NCBI RefSeq assembly: GCF_015709515.1
Contig: NZ_JADNQZ010000052.1
Span: 62,001 to 126,000 of the forward strand
DNA: 64,000 nt
Direction: 5' to 3'
Source: Methylocystis sp. H62
GTDB lineage: Bacteria > Pseudomonadota > Alphaproteobacteria > Rhizobiales > Beijerinckiaceae
A program made the translations under genes and the position numbers. The notes below the pieces were generated by a model. That model searched no databases and was not told the origin of the DNA. It saw nothing but the letters and a program-made list of their open reading frames with translations. Positions 51,741 to 62,112 of this stretch are shown here, one piece after another (the first letter of the stretch is position 1; every line of letters starts with the position of its first letter).

Positions 51741-54305
51741 CTAGAACCTCGCATTGACAGTGACATAGGCCGAGCGCGGGGCGCCGGGCATGATGTTGTT
51801 GTTGTTGTGCGCCGATGCGTAGTAGTAGGCGCCGGTGAGGTTCTCGATGTTGAGCTGGCCGGAAATATTTTCCGTCACCTTCACAAAAAGCGCGCCGTCA
51901 AGGCGCGCGTAACCGGGAATGATCACCCTGTTATCGAGAGACGGATAGAAGCTCGAAGCATAGATCACGCCGGCGCCCAATCCGAGGACGCCGGGACCCC
52001 CGCCAACGAACGAAGACAAATCATAACGGTTCCAATACGAGAATGTGTTTCTTGGCACCGACGGATTAACTTTGCCGACATCCGTCAGGAAGGGCTGCCG
52101 CGGATTGAAGGCGGAATTGGTCGACACAACTCGCGCGTCCTGGTGTCCGTATCCGAGCGAGACCTGCCATTCGTCGGTCACATTGCCGGTGAGTCCCAGT
52201 TCGGCGCCTTGCGTGCGCGTATTGGCGAGAACGGAAGTCAGCGCAGTTAGCGTCAACGCCTGGTTCGAACGGTTCAGCTGATAGATCGCGCCCGTGAACA
52301 GCAGCGTCGGCAGGAGCTGCGCCTTGAAGCCGAACTCGATATTTTCGAAGCCCTGCGGCGCCAGACTCGCGGCCGACCTTGGCAGCTGATTGAACTGATC
52401 GCCCGACTGCGGCAGGAACGAGCGCGAATAGGTTCCATAGAAAGAGACGATCTCCACGGGTTTGAAAATCAGACCGAATCTCGGCGACCACTTGTTATCG
52501 AGGCGGCTCTGGTTTTCGAAGGTGATCCCGTCGTTGAACCTCATATGGAAGCTGTCGAACCTTACGCCGGCGAGAACATCGAAATATTTGGTCACCTCGA
52601 TCTGGTCCTGGACATAGGCGGAGCCAATGTCGAGGTTCGTGTTCCAGCGCCGCGTCGCCGTATCAAAGTAATTGTCGAAGAAGACCGGAGCGTAAACCGT
52701 CGGAGCCCAGAACGGAGTCGTCAGCCTTCGTGGCCCGTTGAACGGATTGTTGAACCGCGAGATGTCTCTTCCCGTAAAAGACCATTGATTGCCAAACTCC
52801 GTACCCACCAGCAGCAAGTGGCGGATCTCGGGAGTCATAGCGAATTTATAGGTCAAGTCCGTCTGGTTAAAGACATTGCGTCGCGGCGTCGGCGCGAGGT
52901 AGCCGTCGAGTCTCGCGGCGCCCACCGGCGTGATCGTAATCGGGCTTAGCCCGTTCAGCGCCGGATTGAGTTGTTGCGACAACTGTCCCAGCGTCTGATC
53001 CGGGAATGTGTTCTGATATAGCTTGTCGTAATTCGCCCAGGCGAGCTGATTGCGGATGTTCAAACCGAACTCGGTCGTATGATCGATCACGAGAGCGGCG
53101 CGGTCCATGTTGATTCTGGAGTAGTTCACGTCACGCACGGACGGATTGCCGACGCCGAAGAAAGCCGAACGCGGGGTTGGCAGCGGATAGCCCGGATAAA
53201 TGTTCTCGCCGAGGAACTGGAACCCGCCGAATGACGGCACGCCGCGATCCACCGTGCGCCGATCGCGGAAATGCTCGTAATTGAACAGCACGAAGGTGTT
53301 CTCAAAAGGCTTCCACGACAGCGCCGGATTGACTCCCCAGCGCTCGAGTTTGTCGAAGTCACGATAGCCGTAGGAAAGTTCGTAGAGGGCGTTAAGACGC
53401 ACGGCGATCGTGTCGGTGATCGCCCGCCCAAAGTCGGCGGTGACACGCTTGCGGCCGAAGCTGCCGGTGACGAATCGCAGATCGTTTATCGTTTCACCGT
53501 CGGCCTTCTTGGTGACGCGGTTGACCACGCCGCCGCCGCCGCCGCGGCCGAAGATCAGCGCGCTCGGGCCCTTGAGCACTTCGACCGCCTGGATGTTGTA
53601 GAGATCGCGATAATATTCCGCGTCGTCGCGCACGCCGTCGATGTAGAAATCCGCGGTCGTGTTTTGCCCGCGAATAGTGATCTGGTCGCGGTTACGCTCG
53701 CCCTGCGCCACCGTTACGCCCGGGACATAGGCCAAGGCGTTTTCCAGCGCGAGACTGTTGCGATCGTCGAGCTGCTGTCGTGTCAGAACGGTGACCGACT
53801 GGGGTATGTCGAGGATCGGCGTGTTGGTCTTCGTCGCGGTTGAAATTCTGCCTGCGAAGTAGCCATGAACGTCGGTCGGGTTGCGGCCGACATTGGCGAC
53901 GGCCGCAGCGAAGGCCGCGCTGCCCGCGCCGGTCGAGGTCGCTCCGACAGACCCGCTCGAAACGGTAGCCCCTGTGACCAAGGCGGAGCGCACGGGCGCG
54001 ACCCGAGCGCTGCGTCGTGCGCCTCCAACGTCGATGGGCGGCAACTTTTGGGCGCCGCTCGCGGAGCGCGCCTGCGAAGCGACAGGTTTCGGCTTCGCCT
54101 GCGCGACCGCACGGGGTTTCTCCGGCGGCGCCTCGACTCGTATCGGTGGCAGGGGCCCGGACTGGGTTTGCGCAAGAGCAGGAAGCGTGGGCGTCAGCGC
54201 GGCCGCAAGAGTCAGAGCGCCGACCGAGGCCGCGCCTGTCATCCGGTCAAACGCCCCAGCAAGGGAGGAGAGCGTCTGTACTGACAGGGATTGCTTCTTA
54301 ATCAT
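51741..54305 (-). CDS. TonB-dependent siderophore receptor
   Basis: The 854-residue outer-membrane protein imports ferric siderophores with energy from TonB. It has an export signal (about 1-46) and a long Pro/Ala-rich stretch (about 47-150). The plug domain follows (DIPQSVTVLTRQQL, RGQNTTADFYIDGVRDDAEYYRD, VEVLKGPSALIFGRGGGGGV) and then a 22-strand barrel ending in AYVTVNARF with the terminal Phe needed for assembly. The plug pattern is that of hydroxamate/catecholate (FhuA/Fiu) receptors. No FecA-type signalling domain is seen. LPPIRV and LPPIDV in the linker may be TonB-box copies. The start at 54305 is chosen for the signal peptide. Confidence 0.94.
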   Translation of the reverse strand: MIKKQSLSVQTLSSLAGAFDRMTGAASVGALTLAAALTPTLPALAQTQSGPLPPIRVEAPPEKPRAVAQAKPKPVASQARSASGAQKLPPIDVGGARRSARVAPVRSALVTGATVSSGSVGATSTGAGSAAFAAAVANVGRNPTDVHGYFAGRISTATKTNTPILDIPQSVTVLTRQQLDDRNSLALENALAYVPGVTVAQGERNRDQITIRGQNTTADFYIDGVRDDAEYYRDLYNIQAVEVLKGPSALIFGRGGGGGVVNRVTKKADGETINDLRFVTGSFGRKRVTADFGRAITDTIAVRLNALYELSYGYRDFDKLERWGVNPALSWKPFENTFVLFNYEHFRDRRTVDRGVPSFGGFQFLGENIYPGYPLPTPRSAFFGVGNPSVRDVNYSRINMDRAALVIDHTTEFGLNIRNQLAWANYDKLYQNTFPDQTLGQLSQQLNPALNGLSPITITPVGAARLDGYLAPTPRRNVFNQTDLTYKFAMTPEIRHLLLVGTEFGNQWSFTGRDISRFNNPFNGPRRLTTPFWAPTVYAPVFFDNYFDTATRRWNTNLDIGSAYVQDQIEVTKYFDVLAGVRFDSFHMRFNDGITFENQSRLDNKWSPRFGLIFKPVEIVSFYGTYSRSFLPQSGDQFNQLPRSAASLAPQGFENIEFGFKAQLLPTLLFTGAIYQLNRSNQALTLTALTSVLANTRTQGAELGLTGNVTDEWQVSLGYGHQDARVVSTNSAFNPRQPFLTDVGKVNPSVPRNTFSYWNRYDLSSFVGGGPGVLGLGAGVIYASSFYPSLDNRVIIPGYARLDGALFVKVTENISGQLNIENLTGAYYYASAHNNNNIMPGAPRSAYVTVNARF

Positions 54306-54570
54306 GTCTGCCCCTTCCGCGCGGCTCAAGACGCGACTAGGCAATGGTTAAGGTTTGTCCTTAAAAACTGTCAATTACGACAAGGGGCTAGCATGGAAGG
54401 CTTCCAAGTAATGTTTCTGATTGTAACGGAGTGTTGCTGAATTACGACATTAAAACGATTTTTAGCTGGAACTCTTTCAAAGATTAAATCGTCACTTTTA
54501 TTGACTGTTGTATTTTAGACACAGCCTGAACCTCGCGTCTCGCGCCTGATTCGTCTCCTTATGCGAGAGC
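54306..54570. promoter_or_regulatory. A+T-rich upstream region of the receptor gene with a direct repeat
   Basis: This gap holds the promoter of the TonB receptor, which reads leftwards. AATTACGACA occurs twice in the same orientation at 54373-54382 and 54440-54449, 67 bases apart. On the minus strand a TTGACA (54369-54374) lacks a good -10. No classical Fur, RirA or Irr box was recognised, although iron control is expected. Confidence 0.45.
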
Positions 54571-54572
54571 GC

Positions 54573-54605
54573 AAAAAAAAAGGCGGCCCTGAGAACAGGA
54601 CCGCC
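54573..54605 (-). terminator. Intrinsic terminator after the cytochrome c gene
   Basis: Read on the minus strand, GGCGGTCCT-gttctc-AGGGCCGCC forms a 9-pair stem (one G-U pair) followed by nine T residues. It lies 26 bases after the cytochrome c stop and insulates it from the receptor gene. Confidence 0.93.
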
Positions 54606-54631
54606 AAAACGTCATGTCAGATGAAGCGCGC

Positions 54632-55030
54632 TTACTTCTTCTTGCCGTCGGGTCCGAACTGAACGAGATAGGCCCACACGTTCTCCTGGTCCGCATCATT
54701 GGGCAGGCCCTGGAAGATCATCTTGGTGCCGGGGATCTTGGCCTTGGGATTCTTGATGAACTCCTTGAAGCTGGCCTCGTCCCAGACGATGCCGGAATTC
54801 TTGTCAGCCTCGGAATAGTTGTACCCCTCGACGGAGCCCGCCTTGCGGCCGTCGAGGCCGTTGAGTTGCGGCGCGACGGCGTTCTTGGCGGTTTCACCGA
54901 CCTGATGGCAGGCTTTGCACTTCGCGAAGATTTTTTCGCCCGCAGCTGGATCGCCAGCGGCGAGAGCCTGGCCGGCGGATGCGGCGAAAGCGACGCTCGC
55001 GGCGAACGTCAGCAGGGAAATTGTCTTCAT
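54632..55030 (-). CDS. Cytochrome c family protein (class I, c2/c550-like)
   Basis: The 132-residue periplasmic electron carrier starts MKTISLLTFAASVAFAASAG, a signal peptide cut near ALAAG. The haem site is CKACH (Cys38, Cys41, His42) and the sixth ligand is Met104 in PGTKMIFQG. The composition is lysine-rich and close to cytochromes c2/c550 that feed terminal oxidases. The frame is open to 55096, but the start at 55030 has the signal peptide and GAAAGGA-like site. A terminator follows, so it is monocistronic. Confidence 0.95.
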   Translation of the reverse strand: MKTISLLTFAASVAFAASAGQALAAGDPAAGEKIFAKCKACHQVGETAKNAVAPQLNGLDGRKAGSVEGYNYSEADKNSGIVWDEASFKEFIKNPKAKIPGTKMIFQGLPNDADQENVWAYLVQFGPDGKKK

Positions 55031-55233
55031 CCTTGTTCCTTTCCTCTTCCCGGCGTTCGCGTCGCGCCCGCCCTTTTTAAAAATGCGCCCGGCCAAATAC
55101 GGCGCCTCGCCGGCGCTCTTTAGACCGGTTGGAAACTACAACGAAGCCGGCGTTCAAGACAACTACGCCGGAGTTTACGTTCACTGCTCGGGACATTATC
55201 CCGGAAGCGGTGAACGCCCGCTGAACCCGAAAC

Positions 55234-55857
55234 TTAAGTAACGCGCCGAAGCGTCAGATTGACGCGCGCGCCAAGCGCTGCGAGCGCCGGCGGCAAAGGC
55301 GCGCCCATCGTCGGCAATATCCTGTCGACGCCGTGGTAGCGCATTCTGGCGGGTCCGGAGAGGACGAGCGCGTCTCCGGACGATAGCGTCAGGGCGATTG
55401 CGCCGTCGCCGCGCCGCGTTCCGCCAAGCTTAAAGCGGCAGTCGGCGCCAAGCGACACAGAGAGAATCGGCGCGTCGAAATCGGATTCATCCTTGTCCTG
55501 ATGAAGGCCCATGCGCGCCGTTGCGTCATAGACGTTCACCAGACAGGCTTCCGGCAGCTTGTGATAATGCGCGAGTTCGTTCCACAAGTCTAAAAGCCTT
55601 TGCGGCATCGCCGGCCAGCGATTCCCGGTTCCTGGATGGCGCGGCTCGTAGCGGTAGCCCCGTTCCTTATCGCTGACCCAGCCAAGCGTGCCGCAATTCG
55701 TCATACGCACCGACATCGGGGCGCCGGTCTTCGGCATGGTCGAGACATAAAGCGGCGCGGCGGCGATGACCTTTGCGATCTCTTCAGCCAGGGCCGCCTG
55801 CGCCGCAGCGTCGAGAAAGCTCGGATAATGGAACGCGCCGGGCGCGATTTCGGGCAT
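55234..55857 (-). CDS. alkB: Alpha-ketoglutarate-dependent DNA repair dioxygenase AlkB
   Basis: AlkB removes methyl groups from damaged DNA bases by oxidation. The 207-residue protein has VNVYDATARMGLHQDKDE with Fe ligands His119 and Asp121, LSLGADCRF-like core strands, the third ligand His175 (RMRYHGVDRI) and RVNLTLR, which binds 2-oxoglutarate through arginine. WHPGTGNRWPAMP-like substrate-lid residues are also present. It lies alone between the cytochrome and gpmA genes. Confidence 0.94.
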   Translation of the reverse strand: MPEIAPGAFHYPSFLDAAAQAALAEEIAKVIAAAPLYVSTMPKTGAPMSVRMTNCGTLGWVSDKERGYRYEPRHPGTGNRWPAMPQRLLDLWNELAHYHKLPEACLVNVYDATARMGLHQDKDESDFDAPILSVSLGADCRFKLGGTRRGDGAIALTLSSGDALVLSGPARMRYHGVDRILPTMGAPLPPALAALGARVNLTLRRVT

Positions 55858-55953
55858 GAAGCGACATGTGGCGCCGAAATGGCGTTTCGTCCATTACTGT
55901 CGGGACGCCGACTGCGAACGCGAGCGAGAACAGAGCGGCTGAAGAGAATTGCG

Positions 55954-56580
55954 CTAAGCCAACAACACAGTCTTCGACGCCACCGTCGAATCGGCGTTGA
56001 GCTGATAGATGATCGGAACGCCGGTCGTGAGCTCGAGGGTCGTCACGCTCTCGGGCGTCATCTGTTCCAGAACCATGCAGAGCGCGCGCAGCGAATTGCC
56101 ATGCGCCGCGACCAGCGCCCGTTCGCCGCGCATCACCGGCGGCAGAATGCGCTGAACATAAAAGGGCACGACCCGCGCGACGGTGTCCTTCAGGCTCTCG
56201 CCGCCTGGGGGCGGCACGTCATAAGAGCGTCGCCAAAGATGCACCTGCTCTTCGCCCCATTTGTCGCGCGCCTCGTCCTTGTTGAGCCCGGAAAGATCGC
56301 CGTAATGGCGCTCGTTCAACGCGCGATCCTTGATGGTCGGGACGTTCGTCTGGCCCAGCTCCTCAAAAATCAGATCGATCGTGTGTTGCGCGCGCAGCAA
56401 AGCGGAAGTGAAGCCGACGCTGAACAGAATATCCCGCTTCTTCAGCTCGCGGCCGGCGCGGCGCGCCTCTTCGATGCCGAGCGGCGTCAAATCGGGGTTT
56501 TTCCACCCCGTGAAAAGGTTTTTGGCGTTCCACTCGCTTTGACCGTGGCGTACCAGAACGAGAGTGCGATTCATGCTCAT
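55954..56580 (-). CDS. gpmA: 2,3-bisphosphoglycerate-dependent phosphoglycerate mutase
   Basis: GpmA interconverts 3- and 2-phosphoglycerate in glycolysis and gluconeogenesis. The 208-residue protein has the phospho-histidine motif [12 protein letters not shown], then [18 protein letters not shown] and [13 protein letters not shown]. It is the short alphaproteobacterial form. Two in-frame ATGs (56580 and 56574) are possible starts. It follows dapB by 15 bases, so the two are co-transcribed. Confidence 0.95.
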   Translation of the reverse strand: MSMNRTLVLVRHGQSEWNAKNLFTGWKNPDLTPLGIEEARRAGRELKKRDILFSVGFTSALLRAQHTIDLIFEELGQTNVPTIKDRALNERHYGDLSGLNKDEARDKWGEEQVHLWRRSYDVPPPGGESLKDTVARVVPFYVQRILPPVMRGERALVAAHGNSLRALCMVLEQMTPESVTTLELTTGVPIIYQLNADSTVASKTVLLA

Positions 56581-56595
56581 AAATTCTCGTCGATA

Positions 56596-57402
56596 TCAGG
56601 CGCCGGAAAGGCCAAGCACGTCGGCCATCGAGTAGAGCCCCGGGGCCTTCTCGCGGGTCCATAGCGCCGCGGCCAGGGCGCCGCGGGCGAACACGCCCCG
56701 ATCCTCGGCGCGGTGCGAGAATTCGATGCGCTCGCCGGCTCCGGCGAAGACGACCGTGTGATCGCCGACGACCGTGCCGCCGCGCAGGCTCGCAAATCCG
56801 ATCTCGCCGATCCGCCGCGGACCTGTCAAACCATCGCGCCCACGCGCGCTGTTCTCGCCGAGATCGATTCCGCGACCATGCGCGACCGCCTCGCCGAGCA
56901 GCAGCGCCGTTCCTGAGGGCGCATCGACTTTGAGGCGGTGATGCATCTCGACGATCTCCGCGTCCCACGCCGGTCCAAGCGCGCGCGCCGCGCGTTCGAC
57001 AAGCACGGCGAGGAGATTGACGCCAAGGCTCATGTTGCCGGAACGCACGATCGCCGTTTCGCGCGCGCATTCCGCGATGGCGGCCAGATCTTCGTGAGAC
57101 AGTCCGGTCGTGCCGATAATGTGCGCCACCCGCGCTCCCGCCGCCGCCCGAGCCATTTCCACGCTGTTGCTCGGCGACGAAAAGTCGACGATCGCGTCGG
57201 CGTCGGCGAGCGCGGCCGCGACGTCGCTCGTGATCGGCACGCCGTTCGGCGCGCCGGCGCCGCTGTCGGCGCCGAGCGCCGCAGAGCCGGGACGCTCCAG
57301 AGCGGCAGTCAGTCGCACGCCCAAAGTGTCGGGAATAATATGGGTCAGCATCCGGCCCATGCGGCCTGCCGCGCCCACCACCACCAAACGCAGTTCGTTC
57401 AT
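56596..57402 (-). CDS. dapB: 4-hydroxy-tetrahydrodipicolinate reductase
   Basis: DapB acts in lysine and diaminopimelate synthesis. The 268-residue protein has the nucleotide-binding [27 protein letters not shown], the catalytic [16 protein letters not shown] (His-His and Lys) and the C-terminal segment [21 protein letters not shown]. It is first in a dapB-gpmA pair. Confidence 0.96.
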   Translation of the reverse strand: MNELRLVVVGAAGRMGRMLTHIIPDTLGVRLTAALERPGSAALGADSGAGAPNGVPITSDVAAALADADAIVDFSSPSNSVEMARAAAGARVAHIIGTTGLSHEDLAAIAECARETAIVRSGNMSLGVNLLAVLVERAARALGPAWDAEIVEMHHRLKVDAPSGTALLLGEAVAHGRGIDLGENSARGRDGLTGPRRIGEIGFASLRGGTVVGDHTVVFAGAGERIEFSHRAEDRGVFARGALAAALWTREKAPGLYSMADVLGLSGA

Positions 57403-57540
57403 CTTCAGTCGCCCTCGCCTCTCGCAGCTAAGCAGCTTCGATTTGGTTCTCGTGACGCGTCAATTCCCTATACAGGGGAGGCGCCGCGATGAGAAGCGCG
57501 CAGCTTGGACCCGGGCGTCGGACGCTGCCCGAACGGGCGG

Positions 57541-58086
57541 TTATTTGGCTTGGGGACGGAAGCTTTTGACACGCGCCGGATCAGTCTCGACATAGGCGGC
57601 GCCGATAAGATCGAGACAGTAAGGCACCGCCGGCATGACGGCGTCGAGACAGAGTTCGATCGCTCTGGGCTTGCCCGGCAGATTGATCACCAGACATTTG
57701 CCGCGATGGGCGGCCAATTGTCGCGACAGGATCGCCGTCGGCGTCTGCGCCAGCGAAACCTGTCGCATCCGCTCGCCAAAGCCGGGCAGCTCGCGCGGGC
57801 AGGCCGCGAGCGTCGCCTCGGGCGTCAGATCGCGGGGGCTCGGGCCTGTGCCGCCGGTTGTGACGATGAGGTCGCAACCGACAGTATCGGCCAGGTCGAT
57901 CAGCGTGTCGCGCACGCTTTCCAGCCCGTCAGGGATGATCCGCCGCTCGATGCGGAAGGGCGTCGTCAGCGCGGCGCGCAGATAGGCCTCGATCGCCGGA
58001 CCGCTCTCATCTTCGTAGACCCCCGCACTGGCGCGATCGGAGGCGGTGACGACGCCGATGATCGCGGCGCGCTTTTCGTCTGTCAT
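57541..58086 (-). CDS. mog: Molybdopterin adenylyltransferase (MogA/MoaB family)
   Basis: The enzyme adenylates molybdopterin before molybdenum insertion. The 181-residue form starts MTDEKRAAIIGVVTASDRAS. It has DLIVTTGGTGPSPRDLTPEAT and LVINLPGKPRAIELCLDAVMPAVPYC, diagnostic of MogA. The frame is open to 58209, but the ATG at 58086 gives normal length. It completes the cofactor set with mobA, moaD and moaE in this window. Confidence 0.94.
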   Translation of the reverse strand: MTDEKRAAIIGVVTASDRASAGVYEDESGPAIEAYLRAALTTPFRIERRIIPDGLESVRDTLIDLADTVGCDLIVTTGGTGPSPRDLTPEATLAACPRELPGFGERMRQVSLAQTPTAILSRQLAAHRGKCLVINLPGKPRAIELCLDAVMPAVPYCLDLIGAAYVETDPARVKSFRPQAK

Positions 58087-58427
58087 TGGCGAGTCTCCCG
58101 GCGCGCATGTTTGCCGCCTCCGCTCGCTCTTGTCACGCTCCTTCGCCGCAGCGCTTAAGCTAGTATAGACTGCACAAATATCACTCAAAAGGCAACTATG
58201 CAAAGACATATAGCGCCAAAAAATTGAATAAATCTACTAAATATCGAGAATATTGTGCGCTGCGACGAGCATATATGCCTTGATATTGGCAGCACATATT
58301 TTGCCACAATTCGCTATTAACTAATTTGTCTTCGCCTCCATTCAGACGGATGGAAACTGTGCGCTCGACGAAGCCAACGCGCTCGTCAGCATCCTCCACG
58401 CATTGTGCGTAAACGGAGCAATCCTGA
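58087..58427. other. A+T-rich intergenic region, no gene recognised
   Basis: This 341-base gap separates divergent genes (mog and the His-rich RlpA-like gene). It is strikingly A+T-rich between 58150 and 58330, unlike the flanks. A 67-codon frame on the minus strand has no recognisable features. The base shift may mark old foreign DNA or a regulatory region. Confidence 0.45.
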
Positions 58428-58877
58428 ATGAATCGTATCTGTGGCGTACTGACGATCCTTGCACTGACGACCGCGCCGGCTCTGGCGCATCACCATCACG
58501 CCTCCCGTCCTTCCTCGCACCAGGCCTCTCACCAGGCCTCTCACCATGCCTCGCATCACGCGGAGGCTTCGCAGGGCTTCACCGCCAACGCGTCATTCTA
58601 CGGCGGCGGCCCGCGCCGCTACGAACCCAACAGCCACACCGCCAATGGCGAACTGTTCAACATGTGGGACATGACCGCGGCGCACCGGACCCTGCCGATG
58701 GGCACGCGTCTGCGCCTGACCTACGCCGGGCATTCGGTGGTCGTGCGCATCAATGACCGCGGACCGGCGGTCTGGACGGGGCGCAGCCTCGACGTCTCGC
58801 GCGGCGCGGCGACCCAGCTCGGCCTCATCGAACGCGGCACCGGACAGGTGCGCGTCGAGGTCATCGGGAAGAGCTAA
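58428..58877 (+). CDS. Secreted RlpA-like double-psi beta-barrel protein with His-rich N-terminus
   Basis: The 149-residue protein has a signal peptide (about 1-20, ending PALA) and a short histidine/serine-rich region (HHHHASRPSSHQASHQASHH, 21-40). A compact RlpA/barwin-type domain follows (ASFYGGGPRRYEPNSHTANGE, then VVRINDRGPAVWTGRSLDVSR). Unlike the larger RlpA at 22067 it is not a lipoprotein, since no lipobox is seen. The histidine-rich stretch could bind zinc, copper or nickel. A terminator follows 12 bases after the stop. Confidence 0.9.
   Translation: MNRICGVLTILALTTAPALAHHHHASRPSSHQASHQASHHASHHAEASQGFTANASFYGGGPRRYEPNSHTANGELFNMWDMTAAHRTLPMGTRLRLTYAGHSVVVRINDRGPAVWTGRSLDVSRGAATQLGLIERGTGQVRVEVIGKS
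58514..58561 (+). repeat. 12-base tandem repeat encoding Ser-His-Gln-Ala units
   Basis: The units CACCAGGCCTCT, CACCAGGCCTCT and CACCATGCCTCG, followed by CATCACGCGGAG, are consecutive in-frame 12-mers within the RlpA-like gene and encode the histidine-rich N-terminus. The first two are identical. Confidence 0.7.
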
Positions 58878-58888
58878 GCTATTTAAAG

Positions 58889-58912
58889 CGCCCGGCTTCG
58901 GCCGGGCGTTTT
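58889..58912 (+). terminator. Intrinsic terminator after the RlpA-like gene
   Basis: An 8-base perfect stem CGCCCGGC-ttcg-GCCGGGCG with a stable tetraloop is followed by TTTT. It separates the gene from the VapBC operon. Confidence 0.92.
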
Positions 58913-58926
58913 CCACACCTGTCTTT

Positions 58927-58953
58927 GACATATAGACATATAATTGTTATGTC
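58927..58953 (+). promoter_or_regulatory. Putative VapBC operator/promoter
   Basis: GACATA occurs at 58927-58932 and again at 58935-58940, and its inverse TATGTC at 58948-58953. This gives a direct plus inverted repeat just before the antitoxin start. Ribbon-helix-helix antitoxins bind such paired sites to repress their own operon (family knowledge). TTGACA at 58925-58930 could serve as a -35 box. Confidence 0.55.
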
Positions 58954-58959
58954 ACTCGT

Positions 58960-59250
58960 GTGATCGAACGAACCACCGTCCGCCTTCCAGAGGATCTTCT
59001 GCGTCGTGCGCGAAAGAAGGCGGCGGCTGACGATCGCACTTTGACGTCGATGATCGAGGAAGGGCTTCGCCTCGTCCTTGCAGGAGAGCGTCCCCCGGCG
59101 CCGGCGGCGGCGCGCTATGCGCGGGTCAGTCGAGAGACTGGGGGGCCGGCGGCTGGCGTTGATTTTCCCAGAATGCGCGACATCGATGAGCAGGATGACG
59201 TCGAGCGTCTCGCGCGCCTCAAATCGCAAACTGGCGGCTCGGAAAATTGA
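58960..59250 (+). CDS. vapB: VapB-type ribbon-helix-helix antitoxin
   Basis: The 96-residue antitoxin starts with GTG (MIERTTVRLPEDLLRRARKK). Residues 4-40 form a ribbon-helix-helix DNA-binding domain with TTVRLPEDLL and LTSMIEEGLRLVL. The C-terminal half with VDFPRMRDIDEQ is the part expected to wrap round the toxin. Its stop overlaps the toxin start (TTGA, 59247-59250), a classic toxin-antitoxin layout. Confidence 0.88.
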   Translation: MIERTTVRLPEDLLRRARKKAAADDRTLTSMIEEGLRLVLAGERPPAPAAARYARVSRETGGPAAGVDFPRMRDIDEQDDVERLARLKSQTGGSEN

Positions 59251-59669
59251 ATCTCGCCGACGTCAATGTGCTCGTTGAAGCATTCCGTAGCGATGCGCCG
59301 CGACATAGAGCCTGTCGCAAATGGCTCGACGACGCTTTCGATCGCCGCGCGCCTTTTGCAGTATCACGGCTCGTTTTGAGCGCAGTCGTGCGGGTTACGA
59401 CCAGCACGAGGTTCTATCAATCGCCGAGCGCGCTTGACGAAGCCTTTGGCTTTTGCGCCGACATATTGGCGCAGCCCAACTGCCGTCTCGTTGAGCCGGG
59501 CGACAGCCACTGGCGCATATTCGAGCGTTTGTGCATCGAGACAAACACGCGGGGGCCCATGGTGACCGACGCATGGTTCGCCGCGCTCGCCATCGAGTGG
59601 GATTGCGAGTGGATCACCCTCGATCGCGATTTCGCGCGCTTTCCCGGCCTGAAATGGCGGATGCCTTAA
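59247..59669 (+). CDS. vapC: VapC-type PIN-domain ribonuclease toxin
   Basis: The 140-residue toxin starts with TTG (MNLADVNVLVEAF). PIN-domain acidic residues are Asp5, Asp108 (VTDAWFAALA) and Asp126 (ITLDRDFARFPGLKW). The usual glutamate in helix 3 is absent, as in the related VapC subfamily with L.LL.FLR.TT. VapC toxins cleave tRNA or rRNA when freed from the antitoxin. The TTG start overlapping the antitoxin stop would hold toxin levels below antitoxin. Confidence 0.9.
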   Translation: MNLADVNVLVEAFRSDAPRHRACRKWLDDAFDRRAPFAVSRLVLSAVVRVTTSTRFYQSPSALDEAFGFCADILAQPNCRLVEPGDSHWRIFERLCIETNTRGPMVTDAWFAALAIEWDCEWITLDRDFARFPGLKWRMP

Positions 59670-59675
59670 AGCGCT

Positions 59676-61511
<1,836 letters not shown>

Positions 61512-61617
61512 TCATCGCGCTTCTTCAAGGGAAGCGGACGCTGAGTCAGGAAGACGAAGGAGGGATGCGCTATCACTGCGGCGACGCGAGGCGCGCGCCG
61601 TTCGCTCTTTCGCTGGC

Positions 61618-61698
61618 CTTCCCTACGCCGGCATGACCCGGATCAGGTTCGACGGGTGCTTCTCAGCCGCGTTAGCGGCGCCCCTCGCCATTAGGGAA
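61618..61698 (-). promoter_or_regulatory. TPP riboswitch (THI element) upstream of thiC
   Basis: Read on the minus strand the segment has P1 (TTCCCTA pairing with TAGGGAA), the GGGGCGCC region, the conserved GGCTGAGA, the ACCC stretch and the core GAACCTGATC followed by CCGGGTCATGCCGGCG. All hallmarks of the TPP-sensing aptamer are in the right order. It lies before thiC on the same strand and should control translation initiation or transcription of that gene. Confidence 0.97.
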
Positions 61699-62112
61699 AA
61701 ATTACCGCGTTCCCGCGCGTGTCGCAAGTTCGCGTGTTGCAAGTTCGCTCGGCGATGCGGGCAGCCCATGCGCCGGCGAGCATCGACGCGGAGATTAAGG
61801 TATGGGGCGTGACGCTCGTGAGAAGGCGCCGGGGCTGGCCAAATGCGGGAGGGCGGCCCGGGCCCCCGCTGGGCGGACTTGCGCGTGCAAACTCGTCGCA
61901 TAAGCCGGGCTCAAGCTGGGACGTCAAGAGAGTCCTCACCCGGAAAAGCGCTTGTGTTGCAAAGACGTAACAGAGCCAAAAAATCGATGCATGTGAACGC
62001 GAAATCGCGCCTTGCGGCAAGAGAGTCTGGTAACTGTAAAGCAATATTAACAGGTCGACGCTCGGCGCGACAGGCGAAGGCTCGCGATCGCGGGGCGCTT
62101 CGGGACTCGCAG
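61699..62112. other. Intergenic region between the thiC leader and the FadL-type gene
   Basis: This gap holds promoters for both divergent genes. GCAAGTTCGC occurs twice 15 bases apart near 61728-61753. The part from about 61950 to 62060 is more A+T-rich. No gene was recognised; a long minus-strand frame here has no family features. Confidence 0.45.

Noticed and set aside
58196-58399. 67-codon minus-strand frame in the A+T-rich gap
   Set aside because: It shows no family features and no ribosome site, and lies in low-complexity DNA.
59247-59669. VapC judged inactive because the helix 3 glutamate is missing
   Set aside because: A known VapC subfamily with the same surrounding pattern also lacks this residue, so its absence is not evidence of loss.
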